Origin: Empedobacter sedimenti
GTDB taxonomy: Bacteria; Bacteroidota; Bacteroidia; Flavobacteriales; Weeksellaceae
Direction: 5' to 3'
NCBI RefSeq assembly: GCF_030005555.1
Contig: NZ_JASCQG010000005.1
Coordinates: 112,509 to 176,508 of the forward strand
Length of the DNA stretch: 64,000 nucleotides
The notes below the pieces were generated by a model. The model was not told where the DNA came from. It did no database searches and saw only the letters and a list, made by a program, of their open reading frames with translations. Both the position numbers and the translations under genes were made by a program. Within the stretch, counting starts at the first letter, position 1, and each line of letters begins with the position of its first letter. Shown in pieces: positions 1-8,650 of the stretch.

Positions 1-57
1 TTGGATACTGATAACAATGTTTTCGGAATTTTTGAAGTAGATCCAAATGCAAAATAA
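1..57 (+). CDS. C-terminal end of a probable VOC (glyoxalase-like) protein, truncated by window start
   Basis: An open frame runs from base 1 to a TAA at 55-57 and gives 18 residues ending in FGIFEVDPNAK. The pattern NNVFGIFEVD resembles the last beta-strand of glyoxalase/VOC domains, where the Glu is a metal ligand. Only this tail is in the window, so the family call is inference from a short motif. A strong hairpin terminator follows five bases after the stop. Confidence 0.5.
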   Translation: MDTDNNVFGIFEVDPNAK

Positions 58-61
58 AATA

Positions 62-90
62 AAAGCCGCTAATAAGCGGCTTTCTATTTT
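62..90. terminator. Bidirectional intrinsic terminator
   Basis: Perfect 9-bp stem AAAGCCGCT/AGCGGCTTT with an AATA loop, with a T-rich tail on the plus side and an A-rich side for the minus strand. It sits between the partial VOC gene and the converging M42 peptidase gene and can serve both. Confidence 0.85.
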
Positions 91-100
91 GTTCAATATC

Positions 101-1192
101 TTAAAGAGAATGATATTTAAAACTTTGTTCGTTTTTAATCGTTTTCACTGATTCATAAATCAATTCGATTACATTTTTCACATCAGATTGATGAACCATC
201 TCCACTGTTGTGTGCATATAACGCAATGGCAACGAAATCAGAGCTGAGGGAACACCTCCATTACTATAAGCAAATGCATCTGTATCTGTTCCTGTTACAC
301 GAGAACTTGCTGCACGCTGAAACGGAATATTGTTTTTTTCTGCTGCGTCAATAATTAATTCTCGTAAGTTATTCTGAACTGCTGGAGCATAATAAACAAC
401 TGGTCCGTCACCACATTTTTGTTCACCTTCTTTCGATTTTGTAATCATTGGTGTAGTTGTATCGTGCGTTACATCTGTAATGATTGCAACATTTGGCTTA
501 ATTGTTTCCGTAATCATTTCCGCACCACGCAAACCAACTTCTTCTTGTACAGCATTTACAATGTACAATCCGAAATCTAATTTATCTTTATTCTCCGCTA
601 ATTTACGCGCAACCTCAGCAATCATAAAACCTCCCATTCTATTATCTATCGCACGACAAACAAAATAACGATCATTTAATGTAAAAAATTCATCTGGATA
701 TGTAATTACACAACCTACATGAATTCCAAGTTCTAACACTTCTTCTTTCGACGTGCAACCTGTATCAATCCATATTTTATCCGGAGTTGGGGCTTCATCT
801 TTCCCTGCTTGACGCAAATGAATTGCTGGCCATCCAAAAACTCCTTTCACAATTCCTTTTTTTGTGTGAATATTTACCACTTTAGAAGGGGCAATCATAT
901 GATCTGATCCTCCATTTCTAATCACATAAATTAATCCATCATCAGAAATATAATTTACAAACCACGAAATCTCGTCAGCATGCGCCTCAATTACAACTTT
1001 GTAAGGTGCTTCTGGATTAATAACTCCGTAAGCAGAACCGTAATTATCTGTTTTAATTTCATCTACATATGGTTTTATATAATCCATCCAAACTTTCTGT
1101 CCAGCACTCTCAAAACCAGTTGGTGAAGCAGTATTCAAGTATTTAGTTAAGAAATCTAATGATTGTTGATCAAATAAATTATTTACACTCAT
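101..1192 (-). CDS. M42 family metallopeptidase (glutamyl aminopeptidase/FrvX-like)
   Basis: Cytoplasmic dinuclear-zinc aminopeptidase of the M42 family that trims peptides from the N-terminus. Metal-ligand motifs of the family are present in order: EAHADE near residue 70, AIDNRMGG near 185, AVQEEVGLRGAE near 220, ITDVTH and a C-terminal MHTTVEM. I start at the ATG at 1190-1192 (MSVNNLFD, 363 aa) because upstream in-frame residues do not resemble the family and the likely -7 element (TACATTTG on the minus strand, 1210-1217) would lie inside a longer frame. The divergent neighbour is the DUF4294 gene. Substrate preference cannot be read from the sequence. Confidence 0.93.
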   Translation of the reverse strand: MSVNNLFDQQSLDFLTKYLNTASPTGFESAGQKVWMDYIKPYVDEIKTDNYGSAYGVINPEAPYKVVIEAHADEISWFVNYISDDGLIYVIRNGGSDHMIAPSKVVNIHTKKGIVKGVFGWPAIHLRQAGKDEAPTPDKIWIDTGCTSKEEVLELGIHVGCVITYPDEFFTLNDRYFVCRAIDNRMGGFMIAEVARKLAENKDKLDFGLYIVNAVQEEVGLRGAEMITETIKPNVAIITDVTHDTTTPMITKSKEGEQKCGDGPVVYYAPAVQNNLRELIIDAAEKNNIPFQRAASSRVTGTDTDAFAYSNGGVPSALISLPLRYMHTTVEMVHQSDVKNVIELIYESVKTIKNEQSFKYHSL

Positions 1193-1240
1193 TTTTATAT
1201 ATTTTATAACAAATGTACTACTTTTAGGAACAATTTTTGA

Positions 1241-1906
1241 ATGAAATCGGACATGAAATATCACATCTATTATATCGTCATCATTTTATTTTTATCACCT
1301 TTTCATCAACTGAAAGCGCAAATTTTTGGATTAGATTTAGGTGGAAAAAATACTACGCAAGAAATTAAAAATGACTCTATAAACCTAGATGATTTTTCAT
1401 TCAATCCACTAGATACCATTCATCTTAACGAAGCCAATTCTTATGCTGTTCACCTAAAATCTGATTTAGAAAAAAAATATTATTTATGGCTAAGAAAACG
1501 TGTTCGTGATGTTTGGCCGTATGTACGCACAGCTGTCAGAGAGTATAATTATGTTTCTGATACTATCCAAACAATGGATAAAAGACGAGATCAAAAACGA
1601 TTTATAAAATCTCGTCAAAAACAGCTTGCTGATCAATTTGAAAATCAACTTAAAAACATGTCAAGTTCTCGTGGACAAATCTTAACAAAACTAATCTACA
1701 AGGAAACTGACAAAACAACATACGATATTATAAAAGAATTGCGTGGTGGTGTAAATGCATTTTTATATCAAGCTGCAAGTGGAGCTTTTAATATAGACCT
1801 CAAACAAAATTTTGATCCAAAACGCACAAGAGAAGATCTTTACATTGCTGTTATTCTACAACGAGATTTTGCTGATGGTACCTTAAAACCTGTTGACGAA
1901 GATTAA
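1241..1906 (+). CDS. DUF4294 domain-containing secreted protein
   Basis: A protein of 221 residues with a hydrophobic signal peptide (IIYYIVIILFLSPFHQLKAQ region, cleavage after KAQ) suggesting export to the periplasm. The rest matches my recollection of the Bacteroidetes DUF4294 family: the basic stretch LRKRVRDVWPYVRTA, RFIKSRQKQLADQFE, and the C-terminal DPKRTREDLYIAVILQRDF block. Function is unknown. A second in-frame ATG at 1253 (MKYHIYYIV) gives an equally good signal peptide and may be the true start. Divergent from the M42 gene; pfkA follows 72 bases later. Confidence 0.8.
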   Translation: MKSDMKYHIYYIVIILFLSPFHQLKAQIFGLDLGGKNTTQEIKNDSINLDDFSFNPLDTIHLNEANSYAVHLKSDLEKKYYLWLRKRVRDVWPYVRTAVREYNYVSDTIQTMDKRRDQKRFIKSRQKQLADQFENQLKNMSSSRGQILTKLIYKETDKTTYDIIKELRGGVNAFLYQAASGAFNIDLKQNFDPKRTREDLYIAVILQRDFADGTLKPVDED

Positions 1907-1951
1907 CTTTCTTTAACAATTTCCAATAACAATAATTTATCTCTTTTTTAT

Positions 1952-1959
1952 TATATTTG
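1952..1959 (+). promoter_or_regulatory. Probable -7 element of the pfkA promoter
   Basis: TATATTTG fits the Bacteroidetes -7 consensus TAnnTTTG and lies 20 bases before the pfkA start. No clear TTG -33 box is seen at the right distance. Confidence 0.45.
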
Positions 1960-1978
1960 ATACAATAAAGGGAAAAAT

Positions 1979-2962
1979 TTGGAAAAAAATATAAAACGAA
2001 TTGGTGTTTTAACCTCTGGAGGTGATGCACCTGGAATGAATGCGGCCTTACGTGCCGTAGTAAGAGCATGTAAATTCTACGAAATTCAATCAGTTGGTAT
2101 TCGTCAAGGCTATGAAGGTTTGATAAATAATGATATGATTGATTTAGGACCTCGTTCCGTAAAAAATATTATTAATCAAGGAGGAACAATTCTAAAAACT
2201 GCTCGTTCTCTCGAATTCAAAACGAAAGAAGGTCGCCAAAAAGCCTATAATCATCTTATACAAAATAAAATAGATGCATTAGTTGTAATTGGTGGAGATG
2301 GCTCATTTACTGGAGCAAATATTTTTCACAAAGAGTTTGGAATTCCGTTTATAGGAATTCCGGGCACTATTGACAACGATATTTTTGGAACTGATTTTAC
2401 AATTGGTTACGATACTGCGCTAAATACTGTTATAGATGCTATTGATAAATTAAGAGATACTGCTACATCACATGATCGTGTATTTTTTGTGGAGGTTATG
2501 GGACGCGATGCTGGTTTCATAGCACTAAATAGTGGGATAGCTTCGGGTGCGCAAGATATTCTGATACCAGAACAGCGTGATGGTGTTGAAGATTTATGTA
2601 GCTCTTTAGAGCGATCTGAAAAATCTGGAAAAAAATCTAGTATTGTTGTAGTTGCTGAAGGCGAAAAATTAGGTGGCGTTTTTGAATTAGCAAAACAAGT
2701 TCAGTCTCGTCATCCAGAATATGATATTCGTGTAACTGTTTTGGGACATATACAACGTGGTGGTTCTCCATCTTGTCAAGATCGAGTTTTAGCAAGCCGA
2801 TTAGGAATTGCTGCTGTAGAAGGTTTATTAGATGGTAAAACCAATTTAATGGCTGGTATCCGATCAAACAAAGTTGTCTTCACTCCTATCGATGAAGCGA
2901 TCAAAAAGCACAACGAGATTGATACAGAATTGATCAAAGTAGCTAATATCTTAGCAATTTAA
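1979..2962 (+). CDS. pfkA: ATP-dependent 6-phosphofructokinase
   Basis: Phosphorylates fructose 6-phosphate in glycolysis; cytosolic, usually a homotetramer. Conserved sites: GGDAPGMN at residues 14-21, GGDGS at 105-109 (Gly rather than Asp at the fourth position, marking the ATP-using rather than PPi-using type), and the catalytic TIDNDI with Asp132. Length 327 fits bacterial PfkA. The start must be the TTG at 1979: the next in-frame ATG lies inside the nucleotide-binding loop and there is no upstream in-frame ATG fitting the family. gapA follows after 31 bases, so the two are probably cotranscribed. Confidence 0.96.
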   Translation: MEKNIKRIGVLTSGGDAPGMNAALRAVVRACKFYEIQSVGIRQGYEGLINNDMIDLGPRSVKNIINQGGTILKTARSLEFKTKEGRQKAYNHLIQNKIDALVVIGGDGSFTGANIFHKEFGIPFIGIPGTIDNDIFGTDFTIGYDTALNTVIDAIDKLRDTATSHDRVFFVEVMGRDAGFIALNSGIASGAQDILIPEQRDGVEDLCSSLERSEKSGKKSSIVVVAEGEKLGGVFELAKQVQSRHPEYDIRVTVLGHIQRGGSPSCQDRVLASRLGIAAVEGLLDGKTNLMAGIRSNKVVFTPIDEAIKKHNEIDTELIKVANILAI

Positions 2963-2975
2963 AAAATTAATATAA

Positions 2976-3998
<1,023 letters not shown>

Positions 3999-4019
3999 CC
4001 TCTCGTTTTCGAGATATTA

Positions 4020-4057
4020 AATAAGTCTTTTCAATAAAGAAAAGACTTATTTTTTTT
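4020..4057 (+). terminator. Intrinsic terminator of pfkA-gapA
   Basis: Perfect 13-bp stem AATAAGTCTTTTC/GAAAAGACTTATT with loop AATAAA, followed by a run of T residues. Confidence 0.9.
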
Positions 4058-4120
4058 GCATTTATTTAGCATTTTATGGACTAATCTTTGAAATATTATA
4101 GTAGAATTAAAACAAACTAC

Positions 4121-4249
4121 ATGAAAGATAATAAATCTATTTTACAACCTAAAGAAACGACAATCCAACGATTATTAAATTTTTCTAAATCAATTTCAAC
4201 TATAGAAACACAATTTCTCAAAACAAAACTCATCATCGTTTCTAATTAA
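4121..4249 (+). CDS. Small protein (42 aa), paralogue of the ORF at 5077-5208
   Basis: ATG at 4121, TAA at 4247-4249. Central motif LQPKETTIQRLLNFSKSIS. Over 35 ungapped residues I count 15 identities to the miniprotein downstream of the sigma gene (shared pattern LxPKxxT...LxFSxSIS.I......K). No signal peptide or membrane span; basic and probably helical. It stands between the gapA terminator and the sigma-factor promoter, so it is probably its own transcription unit. Homology to its partner is the evidence that it is translated; I do not recognise a named family. Confidence 0.65.
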   Translation: MKDNKSILQPKETTIQRLLNFSKSISTIETQFLKTKLIIVSN

Positions 4250-4331
4250 TAAAAGGATAGAATAAGAAAGTAACTAGTTTATTTTATTAAGAAAAATTTA
4301 TACAATTTTAAGAGTTTTTATGTTAAATCTA

Positions 4332-4361
4332 TTGTATTGCAATATACTTTGTTTATATTTG
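4332..4361 (+). promoter_or_regulatory. Bacteroidetes-type promoter of the ECF sigma gene
   Basis: TTG (4332-4334), 19-nt spacer, TATATTTG (4354-4361): matches the TTG-N19-TAnnTTTG consensus of the primary sigma factor in this phylum. Expected transcript start near 4368, giving a leader of about 60 nt. Confidence 0.7.
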
Positions 4362-4431
4362 AGGTATAATTAACATAAAAACATTGCTTATAGATAAAAC
4401 TTTACTTTATTAAAATCAATACTATCCAACT

Positions 4432-5025
4432 ATGAACTATGAAGACGACTCGTTATTAATTCGTGAATACATGAATGGTAATGAAACCGCTTTAGAAAAA
4501 CTTATTGATAAATACAAAAGTAGAATCTATAGTTTTATCTACTCAAAAGTGTTAGATAAAGATGTTGCTGAAGATATTTTTCAGGATACTTTTATCAAAG
4601 TAATTCTTACACTTAAAAGTGATAAATACAATGACGAGGGTAAATTTTTGCCTTGGGTTATGCGTATTGCACACAATCTTTCCATTGACTATTTTAGAGC
4701 TAATAAACGTATGCAAACAGTAAGCGAAACTGTTGGCTATAGCGAAGATTATAATATTTTTGATTTTTTAGGAAATTGTGACGAATGTTCTGAAACTAAA
4801 TTGATTAAAACGCAGATTGATCATGATTTAAGGCATTTAGTTACCTTATTACCAGACGATCAAAAAGAAGTTTTAGAATTAAGAATTTTTAAAGACTTAA
4901 GCTTCAAAGAAATTGCAGAAGAAACAGATGTTAGCATTAATACTGCTTTAGGAAGAATGCGTTATGCAATTATTAATCTTAGAAAAATAATCGAATCAAG
5001 TAATATAATTTTAACAGTAGATTAA
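4432..5025 (+). CDS. ECF-type RNA polymerase sigma factor
   Basis: Sigma-70 family protein of 197 residues with region 2 (residues about 20-90: FIYSKVLDKDVAEDIFQDTFIKV and FLPWVMRIAHNLSIDYFR, the core-binding and -10-recognising helices) and region 4 (residues 130-185: LLPDDQKEVLELRIFKDLSFKEIAEE, then a helix-turn-helix TDVSINTALGRMRYAI). No region 1 or 3, as in ECF sigmas. No anti-sigma membrane protein lies next door; instead homologous miniproteins lie on both sides. It has its own promoter and shares its transcript with the downstream miniprotein. Confidence 0.93.
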   Translation: MNYEDDSLLIREYMNGNETALEKLIDKYKSRIYSFIYSKVLDKDVAEDIFQDTFIKVILTLKSDKYNDEGKFLPWVMRIAHNLSIDYFRANKRMQTVSETVGYSEDYNIFDFLGNCDECSETKLIKTQIDHDLRHLVTLLPDDQKEVLELRIFKDLSFKEIAEETDVSINTALGRMRYAIINLRKIIESSNIILTVD

Positions 5026-5076
5026 GAAATAAAATAAATTATTTAGCGTTTTAAGTAAGATTTAAATTTTTAATGA

Positions 5077-5208
5077 ATGAATAAATTTTACTCTAAAAAT
5101 CTTGAGCCAAAACAATCTACAGTTAATAAAATACTTCAGTTTTCTCAATCAATTTCAGCAATTAAATCAAATTTATTGCAAGAGAAAATTATTGTAAATA
5201 TGAATTAG
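5077..5208 (+). CDS. Small protein (43 aa), paralogue of the ORF at 4121-4249
   Basis: ATG at 5077, TAG at 5206-5208. Motif LEPKQSTVNKILQFSQSIS aligns without gaps to the upstream miniprotein. It starts 51 bases after the sigma-factor stop and ends just before a strong terminator, so it is the second gene of the sigma operon. An alternative ATG at 5073 is followed at once by a stop and is not used. No named family recognised; size and pairing make an interaction with the sigma factor a reasonable guess only. Confidence 0.65.
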   Translation: MNKFYSKNLEPKQSTVNKILQFSQSISAIKSNLLQEKIIVNMN

Positions 5209-5230
5209 TATTTGTTTTGAATACAAGATA

Positions 5231-5267
5231 AAAGCCTAAAATGTATGTAACATTTTAGGCTTTTTTT
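5231..5267. terminator. Intrinsic terminator after the sigma operon, possibly bidirectional
   Basis: 14-bp perfect stem AAAGCCTAAAATGT/ACATTTTAGGCTTT, loop ATGTA, then seven T residues. aspS converges from the other side and ends at 5291, so the hairpin may stop both transcripts. Confidence 0.9.
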
Positions 5268-5290
5268 ATTTCTATTTTTTTGTCTGAAGT

Positions 5291-7048
5291 TTATTTTCCT
5301 ACAAAAGTTGATTTAATATTCAATTCTACCATTTGCTCATCAGCAATTGCAGATGGTGCATCAATCATCACATCACGTCCTGAATTATTTTTAGGAAATG
5401 CGATATAATCACGAATAGTTTCTGATCCATCTAATATAGATACAAAACGGTCAAATCCGAAAGCTAATCCTCCGTGTGGTGGCGCTCCATATTTGAAAGC
5501 ATTCATTAAGAACCCAAATTGAGCTTCTGCTTGTTCTTGTGTAAATCCTAATAACTCAAACATTCTTGCTTGAATATCTTTATCAAAAATACGGATAGAT
5601 CCTCCTCCGATTTCGTTTCCGTTTAAAACCAAATCGTATGCATTTGCACGAACTTCTCCTGGATTCGTTGCAATTAACTCCATATCTTCTGGTTTTGGAG
5701 AAGTAAATGGATGGTGCATTGCGTGGTATCTTTCAGATTCTTCGTCCCATTCTAACAATGGAAAATCGACAACCCATAATGGTGCAAAAACTTCAGGATT
5801 ACGTAATCCTAAACGTTCTGCAATTTCCATACGTAAAGCCGATAATTGTCCACGAACTTTGTTTGTATTACCAGACATTACTAACATTAAATCACCTGGT
5901 TTTGCGTTCATACGCTCAGCCCAAGCTGCTAAATCTTCTTGTGAATAGAATTTATCTACAGAAGATTTAAACGTTCCATCTTCGTTGTAACGTGCCCAAA
6001 CCAATCCAGTCGCACCAATTTGCGGACGCTGAACCCATTCGATTAATTTATCGATGTCTTTACGTGTGTAAGAATTACATCCTTCGGCAGCAATTCCAAC
6101 GATTAATTCTTGCTCATCAAAGATTTTGAAATCCTTTCCTTTTGCTAAATCTGTAATTTCACCAAATTCCATTCCGAAACGGATATCTGGCTTATCATTT
6201 CCGTAACGACGCATTGCATCAGCAAACGTCATACGAGGAAAATCTCCAAACTCTAAACCTTTGAATGTATGTAATAAATGTTTTGCTAAGCCTTCAAAAA
6301 CATTCATGATATCTTCTTGCTCAACAAACGACATCTCGCAGTCAATTTGTGTAAACTCTGGTTGACGGTCTGCACGTAAATCTTCGTCACGGAAACATTT
6401 TACGATTTGGAAATATTTATCTAAACCTCCAACCATTAATAATTGCTTGAATGTTTGTGGTGATTGAGGTAAGGCATAAAATTCACCTGGATTCATACGA
6501 GATGGAACCACAAAATCACGCGCACCTTCTGGTGTAGATTTAATTAAAACAGGCGTTTCAACTTCTACAAAATCTTGTGCATCTAAATATTTACGAACTT
6601 CCTGCGCAACTTTAGAACGGAAGATTAATTTATCTTTAACTGGATTACGACGGATGTCTAAGTAACGATATTTCATGCGAATATCCTCTCCTCCATCTGT
6701 ATTATCATCAATTGTGAAAGGAGGCAAAGCAGATTCGTTCAAAATTGTGATAGAATCAGCTAAAATCTCAATTTCTCCTGTTGGAATGTTAGGATTTTTT
6801 GAAGCTCTTTCGATTACCGTTCCCGAAACTTGAACCACGAATTCGCGTCCTAATTTACGAGCAGTATCAAATAATTCTTTTGAAGAACGATCTTCATCTA
6901 AGATGATTTGAGTGATTCCGTAACGGTCACGTAAATCAATCCACATCATAAAACCTTTATCGCGAAGTGTTGAAACCCACCCGCTTAAAGTTACTTTTTC
7001 ATTAATGTTGGCTTGTGTAAGTTCACCACAAGTATGAGTTCTAAACAT
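5291..7048 (-). CDS. aspS: Aspartyl-tRNA synthetase
   Basis: Class II synthetase that charges tRNA-Asp. An N-terminal OB-fold anticodon-binding domain (about 1-110) is followed by the catalytic core with [30 protein letters not shown] (motif 2) and [10 protein letters not shown] (motif 3), with the bacterial GAD insertion domain between (about residues 285-410). Length 585 is normal for the bacterial type. A -7 element TACCTTTG is seen on the minus strand at 7069-7076. Whether it is discriminating or also charges tRNA-Asn cannot be decided here. Confidence 0.97.
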   Translation of the reverse strand: MFRTHTCGELTQANINEKVTLSGWVSTLRDKGFMMWIDLRDRYGITQIILDEDRSSKELFDTARKLGREFVVQVSGTVIERASKNPNIPTGEIEILADSITILNESALPPFTIDDNTDGGEDIRMKYRYLDIRRNPVKDKLIFRSKVAQEVRKYLDAQDFVEVETPVLIKSTPEGARDFVVPSRMNPGEFYALPQSPQTFKQLLMVGGLDKYFQIVKCFRDEDLRADRQPEFTQIDCEMSFVEQEDIMNVFEGLAKHLLHTFKGLEFGDFPRMTFADAMRRYGNDKPDIRFGMEFGEITDLAKGKDFKIFDEQELIVGIAAEGCNSYTRKDIDKLIEWVQRPQIGATGLVWARYNEDGTFKSSVDKFYSQEDLAAWAERMNAKPGDLMLVMSGNTNKVRGQLSALRMEIAERLGLRNPEVFAPLWVVDFPLLEWDEESERYHAMHHPFTSPKPEDMELIATNPGEVRANAYDLVLNGNEIGGGSIRIFDKDIQARMFELLGFTQEQAEAQFGFLMNAFKYGAPPHGGLAFGFDRFVSILDGSETIRDYIAFPKNNSGRDVMIDAPSAIADEQMVELNIKSTFVGK

Positions 7049-7135
7049 TTGTCGTCGAATTTATTGAACAAAGGTAAAGTTTTGAGCCGAAATAAAGAAG
7101 TTTACGAAAGATTTTGAATGAATAAAGTTGAAATA

Positions 7136-7163
7136 AAAAAGCGATTCTCTCGAATCGCTTTTT
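7136..7163 (-). terminator. Intrinsic terminator of the secreted protein gene at 7167
   Basis: 12-bp stem AAAAAGCGATTC/GAATCGCTTTTT with loop TCTC; minus-strand transcripts meet a U run after it. It lies between this gene and aspS. Confidence 0.85.
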
Positions 7164-7166
7164 AGT

Positions 7167-8558
7167 TTATTTACAAGTTGTTTTATATTTTTCGATAAAG
7201 GTTTTAATTCCATCTACAGATTTTAAGTCGAAATCAGTTGCGTTTAAATTACATTTTGTGTATTCGCTAAAGTTTTTTTGCAATTTTTCATCACTATTAT
7301 TTCCTAAATAAAGAGCTTTCTCTTGTGTAGGTATTTTTAAATAAAGTTTATTATTTGACGGTTCTTCTAAAATAAGATATCCATTATCTTCACTTAAAAT
7401 TTTATAGAAATATGAAAAATCAGTGCTTAAGCTCATTACGTTTCCAATGGCGTTAGTCACATTTCCGATTGTTTTCAAACCAATATAACAATTTCCTGAA
7501 TCTGTACAGAATTTAGCACCTGTGTTTGATTTGTATCGTGTCGATTTTTCTTTCCCTTTTTCATTTACTGCTTTTACAAAAACAGATTTTCCGTAGTTTT
7601 CTGGAATAGATTCAATATTACTTTTCTCAACTTCTTTTGTAGCGTCTTCAAAATTGATTGATAATTTTCCTGTAATTTTATTTCCTTTTTCGTCAATCAA
7701 ATAACCAGGAACATCATATAAATTAGAAGAATTTGCTTTAGCTTCAGCAATATCTTTTTGATATTCTGCCTGATTATCTGCTATTTTTTTATTCTTCTCT
7801 TCTTCTCTTTTATAATAAATCTGATTCTCTAATGTATAACCTTCTTTAAGTGCTAATCCTACTAATAATTTTGCGAAATTAGGATCTATTGTAGTAAAAA
7901 CACTTGATGGCTCATTAACTTGATATGTTTTACCATTTTCTAATGTAAATACCTTATTACTTACACTTCCTACTAATAAATCTGTATTTTCTACTAAAGA
8001 ATATCCGTTTTGAAGTTTAACGCGACCAATTACTTTTTTACCAGCTGTTATTGTTCCAGTTTTATCAATTGTAATATTACTTTGATCAACTAGATTACGA
8101 GCTTCATTATAGAATGTATTAATCGAATCTTTTTTTGCATTAAAAACTTCAGTATAATTTACTTTTTTTGCAGAAACTAGTGATTTTACAACCTCTGAAT
8201 CTATTCCATTTAATGTAATCAATTTATGTTCTCCTTTAGAAAAAGTCTCTACAACAGTTTTCTCAGGACTCATAGATCTTCCTACACCTTCGGTTACCAC
8301 ATCATTGGTTTCATTTGTTGCAAGATCAGTTACCGAAAACCAGTATTCATCTACACCATTAGGTAACGATTCGTAATTCCATTTAATAGAAACAATCGGT
8401 TTATTCTGTAAATCAGAAATGGTATAAACACGTTTTTTTCCGTCAACCATCGCAACTTCTTTCTTATCAAATAGGACTTTACCTTTTTTGATATCAATTT
8501 CTTGAGCAGATATATAAATAGCACCTAAAACAAATAAGCTAAATAGATTTTTTTTCAT
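7167..8558 (-). CDS. Secreted protein of unknown function (463 aa)
   Basis: N-terminal signal peptide MKKNLFSLFVLGAIYISAQ with cleavage after AQ. The mature part is rich in Lys, Glu and Asn and looks like beta-sandwich modules: phrases such as DVPGYLIDEKGNKITGKLSINFED and TGTITAGKKVIGRVKLQNGY suggest repeated short strand-turn-strand units about 180 residues apart. No catalytic motif and no C-terminal type IX sorting domain visible. A minus-strand -7 element TAATTTTG is at 8575-8582. I do not recognise the family. Confidence 0.75.
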   Translation of the reverse strand: MKKNLFSLFVLGAIYISAQEIDIKKGKVLFDKKEVAMVDGKKRVYTISDLQNKPIVSIKWNYESLPNGVDEYWFSVTDLATNETNDVVTEGVGRSMSPEKTVVETFSKGEHKLITLNGIDSEVVKSLVSAKKVNYTEVFNAKKDSINTFYNEARNLVDQSNITIDKTGTITAGKKVIGRVKLQNGYSLVENTDLLVGSVSNKVFTLENGKTYQVNEPSSVFTTIDPNFAKLLVGLALKEGYTLENQIYYKREEEKNKKIADNQAEYQKDIAEAKANSSNLYDVPGYLIDEKGNKITGKLSINFEDATKEVEKSNIESIPENYGKSVFVKAVNEKGKEKSTRYKSNTGAKFCTDSGNCYIGLKTIGNVTNAIGNVMSLSTDFSYFYKILSEDNGYLILEEPSNNKLYLKIPTQEKALYLGNNSDEKLQKNFSEYTKCNLNATDFDLKSVDGIKTFIEKYKTTCK

Positions 8559-8590
8559 AAGTTAATAATTTTAACAAAATTAAACGCATT

Positions 8591-8630
8591 AAAACAAAGT
8601 ATCCGATTATAAACATTTATAATCGGATAC
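8591..8630 (-). terminator. Intrinsic terminator of the amino-acid permease gene
   Basis: 13-bp perfect inverted repeat GTATCCGATTATA/TATAATCGGATAC; on the minus strand it is followed by a U-rich stretch. Confidence 0.8.
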
Positions 8631-8650
8631 TTTTATTATTTATTTTCAGT

